Shown in pieces: positions 12,019-23,351 of a stretch of DNA of 46,964 nt. Source of the DNA: Cymbomonas tetramitiformis (Eukaryota; Chlorophyta; Pyramimonadophyceae; Pyramimonadales; Pyramimonadaceae); contig LGRX02030353.1 in assembly GCA_001247695.2 (NCBI GenBank), positions 1 to 46,964 on the forward strand, given 5' to 3'. The stretch's first letter is position 1. Each line of letters begins with the position of its first letter. The notes beneath the pieces were generated by a model. The model was not told where the DNA came from and did no database searches. It worked only from the letters and a program-made list of their open reading frames with translations. The position numbers and the translations under genes were made by a program.

Positions 12019-12225
12019 TGCTAGAATCTGCTTATCGGACTGTCACAGTATGACAGTCTGATATGACAGTTCTGGTATATCACACTCGTGACACCGTGTC
12101 TCACAGCTCGCAAGCCACTCACTGCTATATTATGCTATCTGAATAATCATCTTGAGCTTTGTCCAAACTGTTTTCCGTGTGCCTACCGCAGCCTTTCCGT
12201 TAGCTGCGTTTAGTCATTTCCAGTA
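12019..12225 (+). repeat. Element C right LTR (3')
   Basis: TGCTAGAATCTG ... CATTTCCAGTA, 207 bp, nearly identical to the left LTR once B1 is removed. It serves as the empty-site reference for the B1 insertion. Confidence 0.8.
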
Positions 12226-12230
12226 CCTAG

Positions 12231-12376
12231 GAATCTGTCATAGGGGCCTGCACCGGGACTCCCGGTCAGGGCTGCCTATACAGATTTCAGCACACCACCC
12301 CAACACTGTGGGTGGTGACTGACAGGTAAGTCAGAGAAGATAAGATAAGTTAGGGCAGGAGCTAGGGTGACAGACC
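12231..12376 (-). repeat. B0 LTR remainder (to 12,292) and start of B0 internal region
   Basis: This resumes B0 directly after the CCTAG duplication and ends TTTCAGCA at 12,292. The purine-rich tract on the minus strand (CTGGGGTGGTG reading into the LTR) follows, and B3 is inserted at 12,377 after GACAGACC. Confidence 0.7.
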
Positions 12377-12646
12377 TACTGGAATATCCTAGTTCACCAG
12401 ATATCAGAAACTCCCGAACTGTGTGGATAAACCCTCATAAGAAATAAACCCTAAGCTAGATATACCCGGAACGGTCTCGGAGTCGGAACGGTCTCGGACC
12501 TAGCTAGTAGCTACCTGTGACACCTTGGTTGGTGTGTCACAACACGAACAGTCATCAATCACCAGTCCAGTGTTGGCTACCTAGGAATCTGCCATAGGGG
12601 CGTGCACCGGGACTCCCGGTCAGGGCTGCCTATACAGATTTCAGCA
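12377..12646 (-). repeat. B3 3' LTR
   Basis: TACTGGAATATCC ... TTTCAGCA, 270 bp. It is followed by the B-type internal leader (GACTGACAGG..., CTAATCCAACTG...), which is conserved with B1 and B2 at the same distance from the LTR. The matching right LTR of B3 is not found in the window. Confidence 0.75.
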
Positions 12647-12981
12647 CACCACCCCAGCACTGTGGGTGGTGACTGACAGGCAAGTCAGAAATGTAAGATT
12701 GCTAGTCGTTAGGGCAGGAACTAGGTTGACAAGGCCTAACTGCTAATCCAACTGTGTTATTCTGGTACACAAATTGGAACCCTCTAGCTAGCACAAGAGC
12801 AGAAACATACGGGCAATAAGGTCCCGCTAAACTACTGAAAACTTCTGTGCCAGCAAATCAGATTGGAGATTGCAAAGGTGTCAAAGTAAAACCATAAAAC
12901 AGATTGAAGAAGCCGTTGGTGTGAAAGTACATCTCAGCACACCACCAGAGCAGTGGTGTACTGCCAGAACCAGAAGCATAA

Positions 12982-13049
12982 CTACTCGGGGTCAAAGTCC
13001 AAAGGAGCACCGTCACCACAATGTCCACTGTAGTAGCTCATAGCACTAC
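12982..13049 (-). pseudogene. B3 gag, C-terminal fragment left of element A
   Basis: Minus-strand codons ending GAPLDFDPE and a stop at 12,982. Removing element A and one ACTAC copy joins these codons in frame to 29,808-30,058, which shows that A inserted inside the B3 gag gene. The leader between 12,647 and 12,981 is non-coding B-family sequence. Confidence 0.7.
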
Positions 13050-13593
13050 TGTCAGGGATATGACCGATGACATATGTGTCATACGTATCATACATGTCAT
13101 ACAAGTCATACAATGTCATGTCATGTCATGTCATGTCATATGTTATATTGACATACAGTCGTCGAGTATTGTCAGTACGGTCGACTATGACATGTACAGT
13201 CATGATGTCTGTCATCCACTTAAGGTGAGTGACATCTGTCATCGAGAGGCCAGGTATGGCATCGAGATGGCGAAGCAAGACAAGTTCTTGAAGAACCGAA
13301 GAGTTCTGAGAGGACGCGTCTTCGCTTCAAGCATGAACTGAACAGCATGCGAGTATCAATGGCTATTTCGACCAGCCGATACGGGATGTTCACCCAATGC
13401 CCTCGGGTTCACAACCCGATGGTGGTAACGCGTATGACGCGTGAGGGCATTGAGGTCATATGAGGAGCATTGTGCTCGAGCAAGCACTTCTGGACACCAA
13501 AGCGCTGCACTCAGACCCCACCAAGTATTATCGCGTGTTGTTACAGTTCAATAGCAGCCGCGCAGTCTATCAGGTTCATATAGAACCGTGACA
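13050..13593 (+). repeat. Element A 5' LTR (544 bp)
   Basis: TGTCAGGGATATGACC ... AGAACCGTGACA, nearly identical to 29,273-29,802, with canonical TG...CA ends. The main length difference is an ATGTC-type short repeat (near 13,100). The 5-bp target duplication ACTAC lies at 13,045-13,049 and 29,803-29,807. High LTR similarity implies a fairly recent insertion. Confidence 0.9.
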
Positions 13594-16500
13594 GTGGTAT
13601 TCTCCGCTCAGGCGAAGAACGAGGACACAAGTGTGTGTGTGCAGCAGACTTGATATATACTGTATATAGATTGTATACTGTGCGACAGGTTCCGCACATA
13701 CATATCGGCGCGACATAGCTCGCATACCGGTTGTATACATATATCGAATATCTACACGCGTACGACCGCATTCGCTGCAAGATCGTCAGCGAACGGCGGA
13801 GTGCGCAATAAATCATCAGCGCGAACATATTCGCAGCTAACATCTTACAGCATATCATCAGCAAATAAATAGCGACAAGGTGTGCGCACGAGCGTACGAC
13901 TCGCACATATATGCTGTCAACATATCGCAGGGTTGGTACGGTATGCGAGAAATGAGCGCGCGAACGAAAAATGATCGTCAGTATGTATGATTCACATCAA
14001 CTGCGACAGGACGCACGAAATTTCGTTATCAGCGCAATAGTATTCATACCATGCGACATACACCGGCGACAGCGACATACTGTGCGAAATAGATTGGCGA
14101 CAGCGATGTTCGCAAATAATCCGCAAGAATCGTTCAGTGCAACGCACACATATGATGATTTCGCTATTTGCAAATGATCCGCACGAATCGTTCGTACGAC
14201 GCGCACGCACGATGATTTTAGCTCGTACAGTGCGACGCACGCCTGCGATGATTTCATCTTATGCAGAGGACGCACGATTTGAAGGCGCATGATCCGTGGT
14301 GCATCTACATGCAGCGCGACATACAATATGTGTTACGCGCGTACATAGCATGCAATCACGATGTTCATTCAATACTTTGCAGATGTACATACAATACTTT
14401 GCAGTTGGACGCACAGTTTTACACCAGATGAACATATGATGCTGCGCAGTGATAATAATGTGTGTTATACCAATCATCAGCATACACACTGAACGGCATG
14501 AGATCGGCCAACAAAAGCCAGCCCATCGTCATCCCAGTGGATGTGAAAAGCAAATCATACACACGTATGATGTACAATAATAGTGTGCAATGTCATCACC
14601 ATTTCACACACATACTGTGGTATACACCATGCAGCACTATTCCACTATTATAATAACATGATGGCAGTGAGTGACAAGTTAACACACTTATGCCACTAAT
14701 CACAGGTCATCATCACTATCACATACTGCAACTTGCCATTATACTGTAACTCGTGCACCATTCACACTGTGATAATAATCAGTTTGGTTACAAATACTTG
14801 GCATACAGTACATGCACACATATGCATATACCAACCTGATCACGATAGCGGTTGGCATACACATGCATATACCAACAGTGTAACATAAAAGTATTTGCAA
14901 GGATTAAAAAGTAAGGACTTATCTTGAAATCATCATTTAGTTCTGTTGATCGATTTGATGACTGTCTGTCCGCGCCTAACCGACCATGGGTTTGTACCCC
15001 ATGGAACCGGGGGTTTGTCCAGCAATACAACTGTCCTACACTGTAACATGCATATCTTACATACATGCTAGATTTGCATCAATATACCATTTAGCATACC
15101 TGCTGTGCAAGTATAGGCTATAAATGAAATCTAATTGGTATAAGGTGCCAGTCTTGGTCATTAAGACAGTAATTAGCTCAGTTATTCCTGACGGAGGATT
15201 TGGGATGGAATAACTGTTCTACTGTTGATCAAGATGGAATACACACCGGAGCCATTTGTGAAATATACCAATCAACTCATCATCCATCATGATGAGAAGT
15301 GCAGGATTACAACTATACTATCCAATTTGATATGCAGCATACTTGCTATATGCTGTCCAGTGGTATACAGACTATCTTGTATGATTAATCACTATCAATT
15401 TGCTTAAGTGTACTAAATCAGCAAGTACCTGCACAATGCACAATCACTGACATTACTATGTATATTGACATTCACTGATTCAGTAAGTGAAATGATCAAC
15501 TATAATATCAACTACATGTATGATAATATAGATACCATCCAACAAACACATGTGCGTGTTGGATGTCAGTGATGGCGATAGCTAAGGTAAACAGGATAAA
15601 ACCACATGCTGAAGGGCTGGATGGAGAATATCTCCAGACCCGAAGGCAGTATACAATGTTCACAAAGCATCTGGTCACTGCTGAACACTGTCCATACCTT
15701 TTCACTATCGCTGGAGCAACACCATCGTCTACATTGCATTCTGACAGTTGATGCAGTTCTGATCACTTCAAATGCATGTAATAAATCTCACAGATCAGTA
15801 TTCATCTTGACAGCTGATAGAGGTTATTACAGACACTGCTCGGATTCATTATTCGAGCTTTGTTCTGATTTACTTGGAATCTGAAGATATTATTTTGATA
15901 CTCTTTCAGTGCACCGCCATATGCCCAAGTAAATGGTAGGTTACTATGAGCATTTGCTCAAGTTACTTAGTATTTGGATGGTAATGCCATCCAGAGTATT
16001 GTCATAAATCCAAAGAGATAAAGCAAACCTCCAGCAGGCCCATTCGTGGGTAGGCAATGTGATCGACAGCCACTGACAAGCGACAGAGCCAAGGAGTAAC
16101 TCTCGCCTTAAGCTTCTGGCTAAGGTTATCTAAGGAGTTGACAGTCCTAAGTAAGTAATAAATCAACTGACAAGTTATCACTTAAGTGACTGCACTTAAC
16201 TGTTGATACACCTACATATTCATATTAGGGTTTGGTCTATTTGTCATGGGTTTCAATCAGTAAAACCCAATGTACCAAATATTGACCATACATATATCTT
16301 CACATAACAACATGAAAAATGTCAATTTCCATTTCATGTATTCAGGTGAGATATATTACAGAGGTGTAACAGCTGTATACATTATAGTATACACCTAGTG
16401 CTCATACACGCTGAGACTTATAAGTAAAAAAGTGGTGGAAATAGGTGAAAATCTCACACGTTAGATTTGAAAATAAAAATTCGGGTCCAAGTGTTTTTGC

Positions 16501-16996
16501 TGATCCAATTTTTCATCTATCAATGGTATATGCAAAAATTTGTGAGCACTTGTAACACCCTGTAACATCCTAAAAATCACATGATAAAACTTGGGGGTGT
16601 AACGCACATCTCAAGTATCACGTGATAAGCAGTGACATGCTGAATGCAGTTTTGCTTTAGTCCTTTAGGAAACATTCATACTGCTCAAATTTGATATAAT
16701 TAGGTGTTACTGATACCATGTAACACCCTAAGGTCACTGCATTTGATAAGGGTCACAGTAACCCGTAACACCCTAAAATGGCACTGAATACTGGTGGACA
16801 ACACTGTATTTGGCATTATAGTCATGTTGAAATCAGCACATGCATGACTAATATTTCGGGCAACAACCCAAGAACTGTAGAGCAACATCCCAAAAACTGT
16901 ACAGCTGCTTCCTATAAGGATTGCATGCTATTTAATGAGGTATTAGGCAATTGACAACTGCCTATGGTTTTCACACTTCCTTGAGGGGGGAAAGAG
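13594..16996 (+). other. Element A leader with candidate primer-binding site, no gene seen
   Basis: Directly after the LTR, TGGTATTCTCCGC (from 13,595) starts with the TGG expected of a tRNA 3'-CCA complement, but the tRNA was not identified. The 3.4-kb leader has only short frames. It contains degenerate repeats of about 59 bp around 14,110-14,300 (CGCAAATAATCCGCA / GCAAATGATCCGCACG), a 10-bp inverted repeat CAGTTATTCC / GGAATAACTG at 15,179-15,216, and several GTAACACCCTAA-like copies at 16,551-16,785. The length is unusual, so an unrecognised insertion may be hidden here. Confidence 0.55.
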
Positions 16997-17867
16997 GTGG
17001 AATCATGTATATACTTCACCTCATTTATATCAATGTACAAATATAATACATGTACAATATATATATATATATATATATATCTCACACACACATCCATTTT
17101 GAAGGTTTTGCTGGTGTGGTGTTTTGTTTTAGATGGCAAAATACCAGCTATAGATCAAGATCCGTCTAACTGGTACTTTCACATTCTGGGTTCTTATGAT
17201 CACTTCAGCAGGTTCAAAATACCTACATGGTTTAAAGGTTATGCTGACACTCAGACCCGGTATGATCAAATAGGATATTTCGATGCCATCAGCAGAATGA
17301 AGACAAACATGAGTCGGTACAGAGATCCAGAGACTGAGCCTCAGGAACCAGAGGAGGAGTACACGGAGCATCATCCTCCGCCTGTATTTACAGATCCAGA
17401 TGATGGTCAGGCCACCGCAGCATCAGTTCCAGCCGCAATTGTTCCCAAGGTGAAAATGAATCCACCGAAGGAGTACAAAGTCGGACAGGGTGCGGAGGTT
17501 TGGATGGAGACAGTGGACAGATATTTTCAGTTCACATATATAGGTGCACCAGATAAGGATCTTATCACAGTCCTCCTCACATTCCTACAGAATAATGACA
17601 GACACTACTTTCATGTCGTGGCTAAAAAACCAGATGCCACGTATGAAAATGTCAGGAATACATTCCTCAGGCAGTTCGGAAATCCCCACAAGCGGTCAGT
17701 TGCCAAGTCTAATGGCACTGCAGCAGGGTAACCAGACTTTTGCAGATTACCTACGCACATTCACATCACTGGCTTCTTTAGCATCAGTTGATTTGGATGA
17801 TGTCTTGATCAAGGACAGATTCGTCAGTAATATGGAATCGCACCCCAGGAAACAGTTTCATCTCAGG
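16997..17867 (+). pseudogene. Element A gag, capsid region, frameshift near 17,715
   Basis: Capsid portion of a Ty3/gypsy gag. The first frame (to 17,731) contains YKVGQGAEVWMETVDRYFQF and FLRQFGNP, matching the usual retrotransposon gag pattern (a Trp-containing helix, then LxxxF). Near 17,715 the frame shifts, and the continuation reads LMALQQGNQTFADYLRTF, the typical QG-rich start of the second capsid part, up to RKQFHLR at about 17,865. There a TTAA-type insertion interrupts it. The rest of gag resumes at 23,844. An AT dinucleotide run at 17,057-17,080 lies within the first frame, so the true start is probably later than 16,997. Confidence 0.7.
17057..17080. repeat. (AT)12 microsatellite
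   Basis: An uninterrupted alternating AT run of 24 bases near the start of the gag frame. Confidence 0.9.
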
Positions 17868-17981
17868 TTAACATGCTATTCGATGAAATTGACATTAGGG
17901 TAGATAATTGACATTAGCTGTTTTTGGCGATATTTAGAAAATATATGTGCTACGCCACCATGAGGAGCTCTTATGAATTTC

Positions 17982-19843
17982 TTTTGGATCCTCTGACGAC
18001 CCAGAGCCCTTAGTGGCACAATTCGACGAGTGTCTTAAGGCGATTGCGGCTAGCGGAGCCGGCTCTCTGGACGAGAAGACCGCCAAGAGACAGCTCCTGG
18101 CGGCACTGGATCCGGAGTTTTACCGTGCGGTAATTACCCCCCTTCGCCTCGACACTGAATTGGCGAAGGTGGGGATCGAGGAGGTGTACACTCACATTCT
18201 CGAGGTATGGTGGTGTGCAAACCCTGACGGCCCTCCCCAAGGCAGCCGCGCCTATCCCGACGCACACGCCTTTCGGATTGGCTTACGCAGGTGGGGAGCC
18301 GCGTGACATCTCGGACTTCCTCGAGGAGTTCGCTCGTATCGTTGATGAGGTTTCTACCCTACTTGCCTCCCTTCGTCATGACGAGCGCGAGCATGCGCGA
18401 GCCACACCGCCGCCACGGGATGATTTTCCCCGTCGGCATGGGGGCGGTGGTGTCAAATTTCCACCGTCGAAGTGGCGCGACGAGCGGAACCGTAGGACCG
18501 ACGGTAAGTTTCATGGCCGTGACCGTCAGGTGGGGTGGAAGCATCGCTTCGCGGCCTCCCCACTCCCAAAGGGCGGGAATTGGTCTCAATCGCGTCCGAC
18601 GCGGGGTGCTAGATGCATTTCTTTTCACTCCGCATCTTCGGCGTTCGTCCAGGAGTGCCCCCTTTGCCCTGGACACTTTCACGACACGGCACGTTGCCCG
18701 GAGGTGTGTGGTTCGTGTGATGTGGAGCTTCGTGATGCCGCCATGGACTTGGACGAGGTGGTTTCGGCCTTCCAGACCGCCTTCGACGACGAGAACGACA
18801 TGGAATTTGCTCACCTGCGCCACCAGCACGACCAGCCACTGGAGGTGCGTGACGACCCAGAGCCCTTCACCTACCCGGTAGGGCACGATGTCGGATTGCG
18901 TGCGCACTACGCGGGCTTGGGCCGTGGTGCCTCGGGCACCAGCATGGGGGATGTCCTGGCCGACGCACGAGGTGTGTTGGACAGTCTGCGGTCTGCGGCT
19001 ACGGCTGCACAGGTCGGTGGTGCTGCCACGTCCGGTGTGCAGCCCTCGCTACACCTTGGCACTCTATCTGTGCCGCAGGTGGTGTGCGATGCGCCACCAC
19101 CTGCCAATCACGAGATCGACACTAGGCTCCACCCTGTTTTGCCATCGGACCCGGCCGCCCACGGGTCTCCTTTCGAGGAGCCACTCCGGGTCACTTTTAT
19201 GGACCAGGTATTGCCGGCATGCTCTGACCCCTCCCTTAATTTGTATTCGATTGAGCCCTCTCACGGCTCGATTCACCCGGGAGAGCTTTCCGTGATCGAC
19301 GATGACGACGACTCCGACGGTTCTTCTTCCTCCGGAGACGAGATTCCCTCGGCCCCACCGGCTACACGGTCACGTGTCGGTGTGGCAACTTTGCCGAGGG
19401 TCTTCTCTTTTGCATCCCTAGCCCTGCCCGCACTCATGTGCCTCGCATGTGTGTCAGCGGTTCAGGGTTCAGTGGTGCTCGATCGAGCCGCTGACTTCAC
19501 CGCAGCAGTACATCCCACTGGGGTGACTGCCAACAGTCTGTCTGCCTTGCCGTACACTTTTCCTTTCGGCATTCCTTCTCCTTTTGGAGTTTCGGCAAGC
19601 ATGGACTCGGATTTTCACTTTTCAGGATTCCTGAACTTGTTCTACGAATCTTGTTCTGGCTCTGGCTTCTGGTCTTGGCTTCTGGATTCTGGTTCTGGTT
19701 TCTGGTTCTGGACTCTGGTCTCTGGACTCTGGTTCTGGATTATGACTTCTGGAATCTGGTTCTGGTTGAACATCTTTGACACTGACAACTTCTTCAACTT
19801 TGGTGAACTCTGCAGCTTTGTGGACCACTTTGAAAGTGGCTGA
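17982..19843 (+). pseudogene. Element D gag-like protein, 5'-truncated, frameshifted
   Basis: A relative of the B gag. The first frame (to about 18,210) contains ALDPEFYRAVITPLRLDTEL, which aligns with RLDPVFYTAVKVRYPLAADL of B2. It then shifts into the 542-codon frame 18,215-19,843. In that frame a canonical CX2CX4HX4C zinc knuckle is CPLCPGHFHDTARC (residues 148-161), followed by an acidic stretch IDDDDDSDGSSSSGDE and a predicted membrane segment around 395-418 (FSFASLALPALMCLACVSAV). This is the same order as in B (knuckle, acidic, membrane). The last 70 codons read through a TTCTGG-rich tract that lies beyond the stop in B elements, so the C-terminus is probably an extension. The N-terminal half and 5' LTR are missing. 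Confidence 0.65.
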
Positions 19844-20045
19844 GTAGCTTTGAGATTGGCTGTAGGAAATTAGCTTGAAAGCAGTATCCTGGCAGCAGTT
19901 TTAGAAGGGACCGCCCTGGCTAAAGCACAGGCCTCCCTCTAGCAGTTTCCAGCTCCTAGCTGTTTGTTGTTTCGGAACAATTTGCTTTGTCTGTGCTCCG
20001 CTCTCTGCCACCTGTAACAACACTATGTACAGTCACAGGGTGGTG

Positions 20046-20223
20046 TGCTGGATTCAGTGACCCGCTAGTCATAACTTGTCACATGACTCCCGTTAGCTGT
20101 ACCCGTACTCGTACAGTACTAGGTGTCAGATACCTAGGTCACAGACCGATATATATTCGTTTATCTGATAATCAGTTTACACTTGTATGAAACTATTCAG
20201 TGACACCCGATATATTGTCGGTA
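20046..20223 (+). repeat. Element D 3' LTR
   Basis: This starts TGCTGGATTCAG after the purine-rich GGTGGTG and ends GATATATTGTCGGTA, the same end pattern (TGCTG...GTA) as the B and C LTRs. It is 178 bp. The partner 5' LTR is absent. Confidence 0.6.
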
Positions 20224-20239
20224 CAATATATCTCACATA

Positions 20240-20558
20240 CACGGACACTAAGGAGCGAAGACTCGGAAAGATTTTGGCAGCGAAAGCGGGAGCCTTCTGG
20301 GAGAACGCATCCGATACGCCGTCAACTGAGCCCTTCAAAAGTGCAGAGATATTGCTAGCGTGGAACATCGCAGCTAACGAAGCAAAAGGTTGTATCCCAG
20401 ATGAGCACTATGGGCAACTTATAGTCGCACTGCTTGCGCAAAGAGCCAAGAAAAGCCGAATTGATAACGGGCAAATGGAAGAACCAGTAGGCGATGAAGA
20501 CAATAGCGAAAACGAGGAAAATAAGCCAGAAGACGACGGTAGCGATGTTGAAATGTGA
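20240..20558 (+). CDS. Short acidic-tailed protein fragment in E1, unknown
   Basis: The frame is open from inside the D LTR to a stop at 20,558. The part after the LTR encodes about 105 residues, including LGKILAAKAGAFWENASD, then AWNIAANEAKGCIPDEHYGQ and an acidic tail EDNSENEENKPEDDGSDVEM. It reads toward the right inverted repeat, the position where a transposase C-terminus or last exon would sit, but no family is recognised and no start codon can be assigned. It is followed to 20,796 by AT-rich non-coding sequence. Confidence 0.4.
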
Positions 20559-20966
20559 ATAGAATCAGCTGACTTAGACGACGCACGAAATAGATGTACA
20601 TATGTAAATACGATTATCAGAGAAAAATCTGATATGGCAATTGCTCATTTCTTTCGTATGCCATGCTCGCTACCATTTACAGCACAGAAAATAAATTGCA
20701 TGCTTCACCGTGTTTTGGAAACATGTTCGTACGTGTCTTGTAATTTTACCGTTGCGGAGGCCTGCGAGCAAAAATATTTTCAACATTAACATTTTCAGCA
20801 CATATATTTTCTAAATATTGCCAAAAACAGCTAATGTCAATTATCTACTTTAATGTCAATTTCATCGAATAGCGTGTTAATAATGTAACTTATCCATCTT
20901 TGTCACTTAAAGCACTTACTTACTTAAAGCAAAAGAATGTGACTGACCGTAATTTCTCGGCAAACC

Positions 20967-23338
20967 ATGCAGGCATCGAAGGGTCCGCTCCACAAACTCT
21001 ATTGGCATTGTGGCATCACCGACTGGGACGTTCAGCTCCAAGACTGGACGGAGGACGGCCTGGTGAAGCAGTTGGAACAGCACGATCCCAAGACTTTCAG
21101 GCTTCCAAAAGCAAGGAAGCAGGTCTACGAGAGGCTGTCGAAGGGGGACTGGGCCAATGTGAATGACTGGCAGCTTTTCGGGGGAGAGGTTAAAAGTGGC
21201 AAATGGTTCCCGGTCTGGAGCTATTTGACATCGCTTCAGCAGATGCAGATTAAGGCGGAGGTGTTGCAAACGAATCACATCTCCTACGCCAACGACTACG
21301 CAACGCATTGGTCGATCGCTACAGTGCGTCAGGATACTTGGGACCAGATTGTTAAAATCATGCATGCGCACGGCGAGGGTATTCTGAAGGGGCAGACTAA
21401 GACCCCCACCAAGGGGTCGAGTAAGAAACGCAAGATCTGGGCTCCGGACAGTGAGATCGTTGACATGACTACCGAGACGTCTGGGGCGGAGGAGGCGTTG
21501 AAGGATGTAAGTGTCGACCTCAAGAAGAAGAAGTCGGGTTCCAAGGCCAAGTCTAGGCGTGTTCCTCGAAGCGCCGGTAACAAGTTGAGTGTCGGTCAGC
21601 CGGCACAGCCTTTGCAGCAGGCAATCGTGAAGGAGAGCGAGAAGAAGGAGTTGGGCATGCCCCTGTCCCAGACGATGCTCGGGTTTCACTCGGACGTGGA
21701 GGTTGATTACTTGAACGGCGTTCTGAAGAAAATCCTGACCACTGAGATCACCATCCCAGAGGCGATTGAAACCATGAAGAGGTTCAAGAACCAACGCAAC
21801 GTTCAGGCCTGGATCGTGTCGCAATCTGGGGTGGAGAATTGGGATGCTTTTGAGAAGAAATACGGTGAGACTTGGGCTTGCCAGGAGGCCATCGAGCGAT
21901 GCATCAAGGCGGTGAAACGAACGGTAAAACTGGGCGAGGGGGGAGTCAGCTCACGGTTCCCAAGGCCATCGTCCAATTCGTCTCAGCAGACTGCAACACG
22001 TGGCTTGCCCGGTGTCAGGCCGGAGAGGGAGACCTCGGGCAGCTGCCCGTTAACTACGTCTCCAATACAGTTAAGGTGTGCGTTTTTTCAACAAGCATTC
22101 TTTGTTGTAATAGTCGTGCTCCTCATGTAGTTGCATGTTTTATTGCTCTAGCAATTTTGGGTCATTCAAATATTAACAAGCGGTTTGCGGTATAATAGGT
22201 GGCACTTCCCTACCCCCTTGTGGAGGATGGTAAGGTGGCACAGCATGAGAAAGAGTACGAGATGAATGAAGACGGTTCAAACCGGCTACATGATCTACAA
22301 AGACGAGACAGTTGACGAAACTCGAGTCTGTCCCGAAGTTGCATTACGTGGGGACGATACTGGACGTTATTTACGACTTTGATACGGAGGTGTCAGAGCA
22401 CGCGTTATCCGAGGCCGACCTGATCAAGTTCATAGATGCTTTTGCGGCGTGCACCACCTCGCCGGACTGGACAATATTGATATTTTGTGGGTTTGCTCAG
22501 CAGACCGGGTTCCTGAAGATCCTGAAGAGCAAATGCAACGGTGGGGCCCAGCGCATATGGTGGCGCAAGGAGAACCAGGATGTGGGTGCCAACAAAGCCA
22601 TCCGGTACAATGTCCTCGAAGCGGCTGTCACCGGGTTCCAAATGGCGGACGTGGAGTCCGGGGTAAAATCCACTCGCAAACCATGGATGTGCGACTTCGA
22701 CTTCTCGACGAAGGAAGCGGAGGCGAGCTCGAGGGCGAATCTGTTGGAGGGGTATTCTGTCGTCAAGCAACCCTTCAAAGACAATGGGAGAGTGGTATGC
22801 GCTCACCAGAAGCCCCAGCACCTGCTAATGGAGCTCATCAACTGCCACATGATGGGACCCGCACCTTTCGCCCGGTTACACAACGATTCGTCACCCCAAC
22901 TGGATCTTGGATGCAGGGTGTGGGGTCGCGACGGCCACAATGGCAGCTCTCCGGTGCGGCTTGAACGCTGTCGCGTTCGACTCCGACCAAGACATGGTGC
23001 TAGCAACCAGTCAGCGGCTGGGGAACATTACCGACGAGCCGACTGGCGATACGGAATGCATGTCACTCGAGGAAACGGCGAAGCTCAAAGAGGATGCACG
23101 CATAGAGGAGGAAAACCTCCAAAAGGCGAAAGAAATCGCCGAGTGCGCTGCGGACATCAACGAGATGATTGATGGCGACGGTGAAGAAGGTGCAGCCCCT
23201 AAAGATGAAGGAGAACAAGGAGAAGGAGAGGAAGGAGAGGAAGGAGAAGACGCACCAGGAGACAGCGAGCCCCCCGTACCTGTAGGAGACGCACCAGCGG
23301 AGTACGATAGTGCACGCCGTGCCAAATGCCTGTCGTGA
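20967..23338 (+). pseudogene. Methyltransferase-like gene in E2, frameshifted, one intron
   Basis: The start ATG at 20,967 opens a 340-residue unknown region with a lysine-rich patch (SSKKRKIW, KKKKSGSKAK). A shift in a G-run near 21,940 changes frame to VPKAIVQFVSADCNTWLARC. A GT...AG intron at 22,076-22,198 joins NYVSNTVK to VALPYPLVEDG. Further shifts lie near 22,280-22,320 and 22,860-22,890. The C-terminal half looks like an N6-adenine/N4-cytosine DNA methyltransferase of the order motif IV then motif I: ILDVIYDFDTE stands where (D/N/S)PP(Y/F) would be, then WTILIFCGFAQQTGF and IWWRKENQ, and finally the SAM-binding motif WILDAGCGVATATMAAL. The tail is Glu-rich. AATAAA follows at 23,345. 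DVIY lacks both prolines, so even an intact copy might be inactive. The family call is an inference from motifs. Confidence 0.5.
22076..22198 (+). other. Probable 123-bp intron in E2 gene
   Basis: The donor AAG|GTGTGCG and acceptor ATAATAG|GTGGCA keep the frame (Val-Lys | Val-Ala). The segment is T-rich with stops in all useful frames, unlike the GC-rich exons on each side. Confidence 0.55.
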
Positions 23339-23351
23339 ACCTGGAATAAAC

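Larger units (their letters stand above)
6870..12225 (+). mobile_element. LTR element C, no coding capacity seen, TSD CCTAG
   Basis: The left LTR (6,870-6,948 plus 10,539-10,668, split by B1) and right LTR (12,019-12,225) both run TGCTAGAATCTG ... TTTCCAGTA. The 5-bp duplication CCTAG lies at 6,865-6,869 and 12,226-12,230, inside the B0 LTR. A purine-rich GAGGTGGTG tract precedes the right LTR, which places C on the plus strand. The internal region after the left LTR starts GGTTATGGGCTAACC, the site where a primer-binding sequence would be. The internal 1.35 kb (10,669-12,018) has only an arginine- and tryptophan-rich 233-codon frame (10,780-11,481, TTG start) with no recognisable domain, so C looks like a non-coding, non-autonomous relative of B. 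Confidence 0.8.
17872..20876. mobile_element. DNA transposon E1, 80-bp terminal inverted repeats, TTAA flanks
   Basis: The left end 17,872-17,951 and right end 20,797-20,876 are 80-bp inverted repeats with 76 matching positions by eye, beginning CAYGCTATTCGATGAAATTG. Both are flanked by TTAA (17,868-17,871 and 20,877-20,880), the target of piggyBac-type transposons, although the ends lack the CCC start of typical piggyBac elements. No transposase core is recognised inside. The cargo is a truncated gag with LTR (element D) plus a short acidic open frame near the right end. The element interrupts gag of element A. Confidence 0.7.

Noticed and set aside
13050..13340. 106-codon frame in the A LTR, also present in the 3' LTR
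   Set aside because: Repeated only because the LTR is; it includes the ATGTC microsatellite and has no protein-like pattern.
17868..20880. Typical piggyBac element
   Set aside because: TTAA flanks agree, but the ends lack the usual CCC start and no DDD transposase is visible, so only a TTAA-type transposon is claimed.
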